From JAGNGI01 sp035448825 (GTDB lineage: Bacteria > Fidelibacterota > UBA2242): a stretch of DNA of 64,000 bases. The position numbers were made by a program, and so were the translations under genes. The notes below the pieces were generated by a model, which was given only the letters and a program-made list of their open reading frames with translations, searched no databases and had not been told where the DNA came from. Numbering within the stretch: the first letter of the stretch is position 1; the number at the start of each line of letters is the position of its first letter. Below are positions 63,617-64,000 of this stretch, in pieces. Location: contig DAOTJS010000009.1 of NCBI GenBank assembly GCA_035448825.1, positions 17,728 to 81,727 of the forward strand, read 5' to 3'.

Positions 63617-63996
63617 TGAATCGTTTCTGGCTGAAAGTCCCGGCTATTCTCTATGCCGTCCTTATTTTCGGTTTATCATCTTTTTCTAAAACTCCGTCGG
63701 TTAAGATTCCAATCTGGAATTTTGACAAACTTGTTCATATGCTGGAATATACAGTTTTTGGAATTTTATTGATGCTGGCCTTCAGAAGCAATCAGATTGG
63801 TAAACCTATGCGGCGTGCTAATTTCCAGAGTAGCATTCTTGGAGTTTTATATGGTTTAAGTGATGAAATCCACCAGTATTTTGTCCCCGGCCGAACCAGT
63901 TCGCTGGCCGATCTTGGCGCCGATGCGCTGGGAATTTTACTCGGTGTATGGATTTTCAACCGCTTGGGTGTTTTTCAGAAATTTAGAGAAGCATGA
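63616..63996 (+). CDS. VanZ-like family membrane protein
   Basis: 126 residues. FDKLVHMLEYTVFGIL and the late SDEIHQYFVPGRTSSLAD form the VanZ signature with its conserved Asp, His and Glu residues; three to four helices are predicted. GGTGAT precedes the ATG. Function of the family outside teicoplanin resistance is unclear. Another gene probably begins within its last codons (63993). Confidence 0.88.
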   Translation: MNRFWLKVPAILYAVLIFGLSSFSKTPSVKIPIWNFDKLVHMLEYTVFGILLMLAFRSNQIGKPMRRANFQSSILGVLYGLSDEIHQYFVPGRTSSLADLGADALGILLGVWIFNRLGVFQKFREA

Positions 63997-64000
63997 GTCT
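63993..64000 (+). CDS. Start of a following gene (ATGA overlap), truncated by the window
   Basis: ATG at 63993 overlaps the TGA of the VanZ-like gene, with AGAGAAG upstream. Only eight bases are visible, so this is a start-site inference. Confidence 0.3.

Overview
The window is about 43% G+C by eye, is densely coded on both strands and uses the standard bacterial code. It looks like a chromosomal segment of an anaerobic, Gram-negative-type bacterium of the Fibrobacteres-Chlorobi-Bacteroidetes (FCB) superphylum or a related candidate phylum. Pointers are a GWxTD-domain protein, a PorV/PorQ-like outer-membrane protein, a DUF3108 protein, a full-length DsbD, several radical SAM enzymes, a DUF362/ferredoxin protein and ammonia-dependent asparagine synthetase. 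No phage, insertion sequence, CRISPR array or rRNA is visible. The lineage is an inference; no rRNA or marker tree could be computed.

Layout. 1-2.0 kb: end of an ATP-grasp ligase, a GNAT acetyltransferase and a lysine 2,3-aminomutase-like enzyme in one operon. 2.1-3.2 kb: an orphan Card1/Can2 (DUF1887)-like protein whose nuclease site looks degenerate. 3.3-9.1 kb (minus strand): EamA transporter, DsbD, cyclophilin, WalJ-like metallohydrolase, pyrE, pyrF. 9.2-20.99 kb: clpC, dnaK, two tRNAs, a P-type ATPase behind a candidate metal riboswitch, a PAS-sigma54 activator, and a thioredoxin-fold/radical SAM/small membrane protein operon. Three sites with sigma54 -24/-12 geometry lie before clpC, dnaK and the thioredoxin/radical SAM operon. 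21.0-29.9 kb: a cytoplasmic oligosaccharide-utilisation cluster (GH10, PfkB kinase, GH3, GH116-like, GPH symporter) with a LacI-type operator candidate. 30.2-31.2 kb: a thioredoxin-TPR gene with an in-frame TGA at the first Cys of the CxxC motif and a SECIS-like hairpin, a probable selenoprotein. 31.4-37.9 kb: a surface-polymer cluster (three CDP-glycerol-transferase-like proteins, two LicC-like nucleotidyltransferases, LicD, a WaaP/RIO-like kinase). 37.9-51.5 kb: DUF3108, mutS, PorV-like, tRNA-Met, 8-oxoguanine-deaminase-like, C69 dipeptidase, 2-hydroxyacid dehydrogenase, DUF362, asnA, outer-membrane protein, rsmE, HIT. 51.6-64 kb: smc, GWxTD, ROK kinase, comF, pgk, tpiA, secG, tRNA-Leu, TPR protein, nnr, vanZ.

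The most unusual points are: (i) the thioredoxin-TPR selenoprotein candidate at 30181-31227; (ii) a possible sigma54-dependent chaperone regulon (clpC, dnaK) with an activator gene directly upstream of a further sigma54-like promoter; (iii) a P2-type ATPase with His and Cys in place of two M6 Ca-ligands, behind a NiCo-like leader; (iv) a small SPW-like gene restored to one frame by adding one base to each of two homopolymers; (v) a twice-occurring 80-bp hairpin repeat; and (vi) the catalytically degenerate DUF1887 protein.
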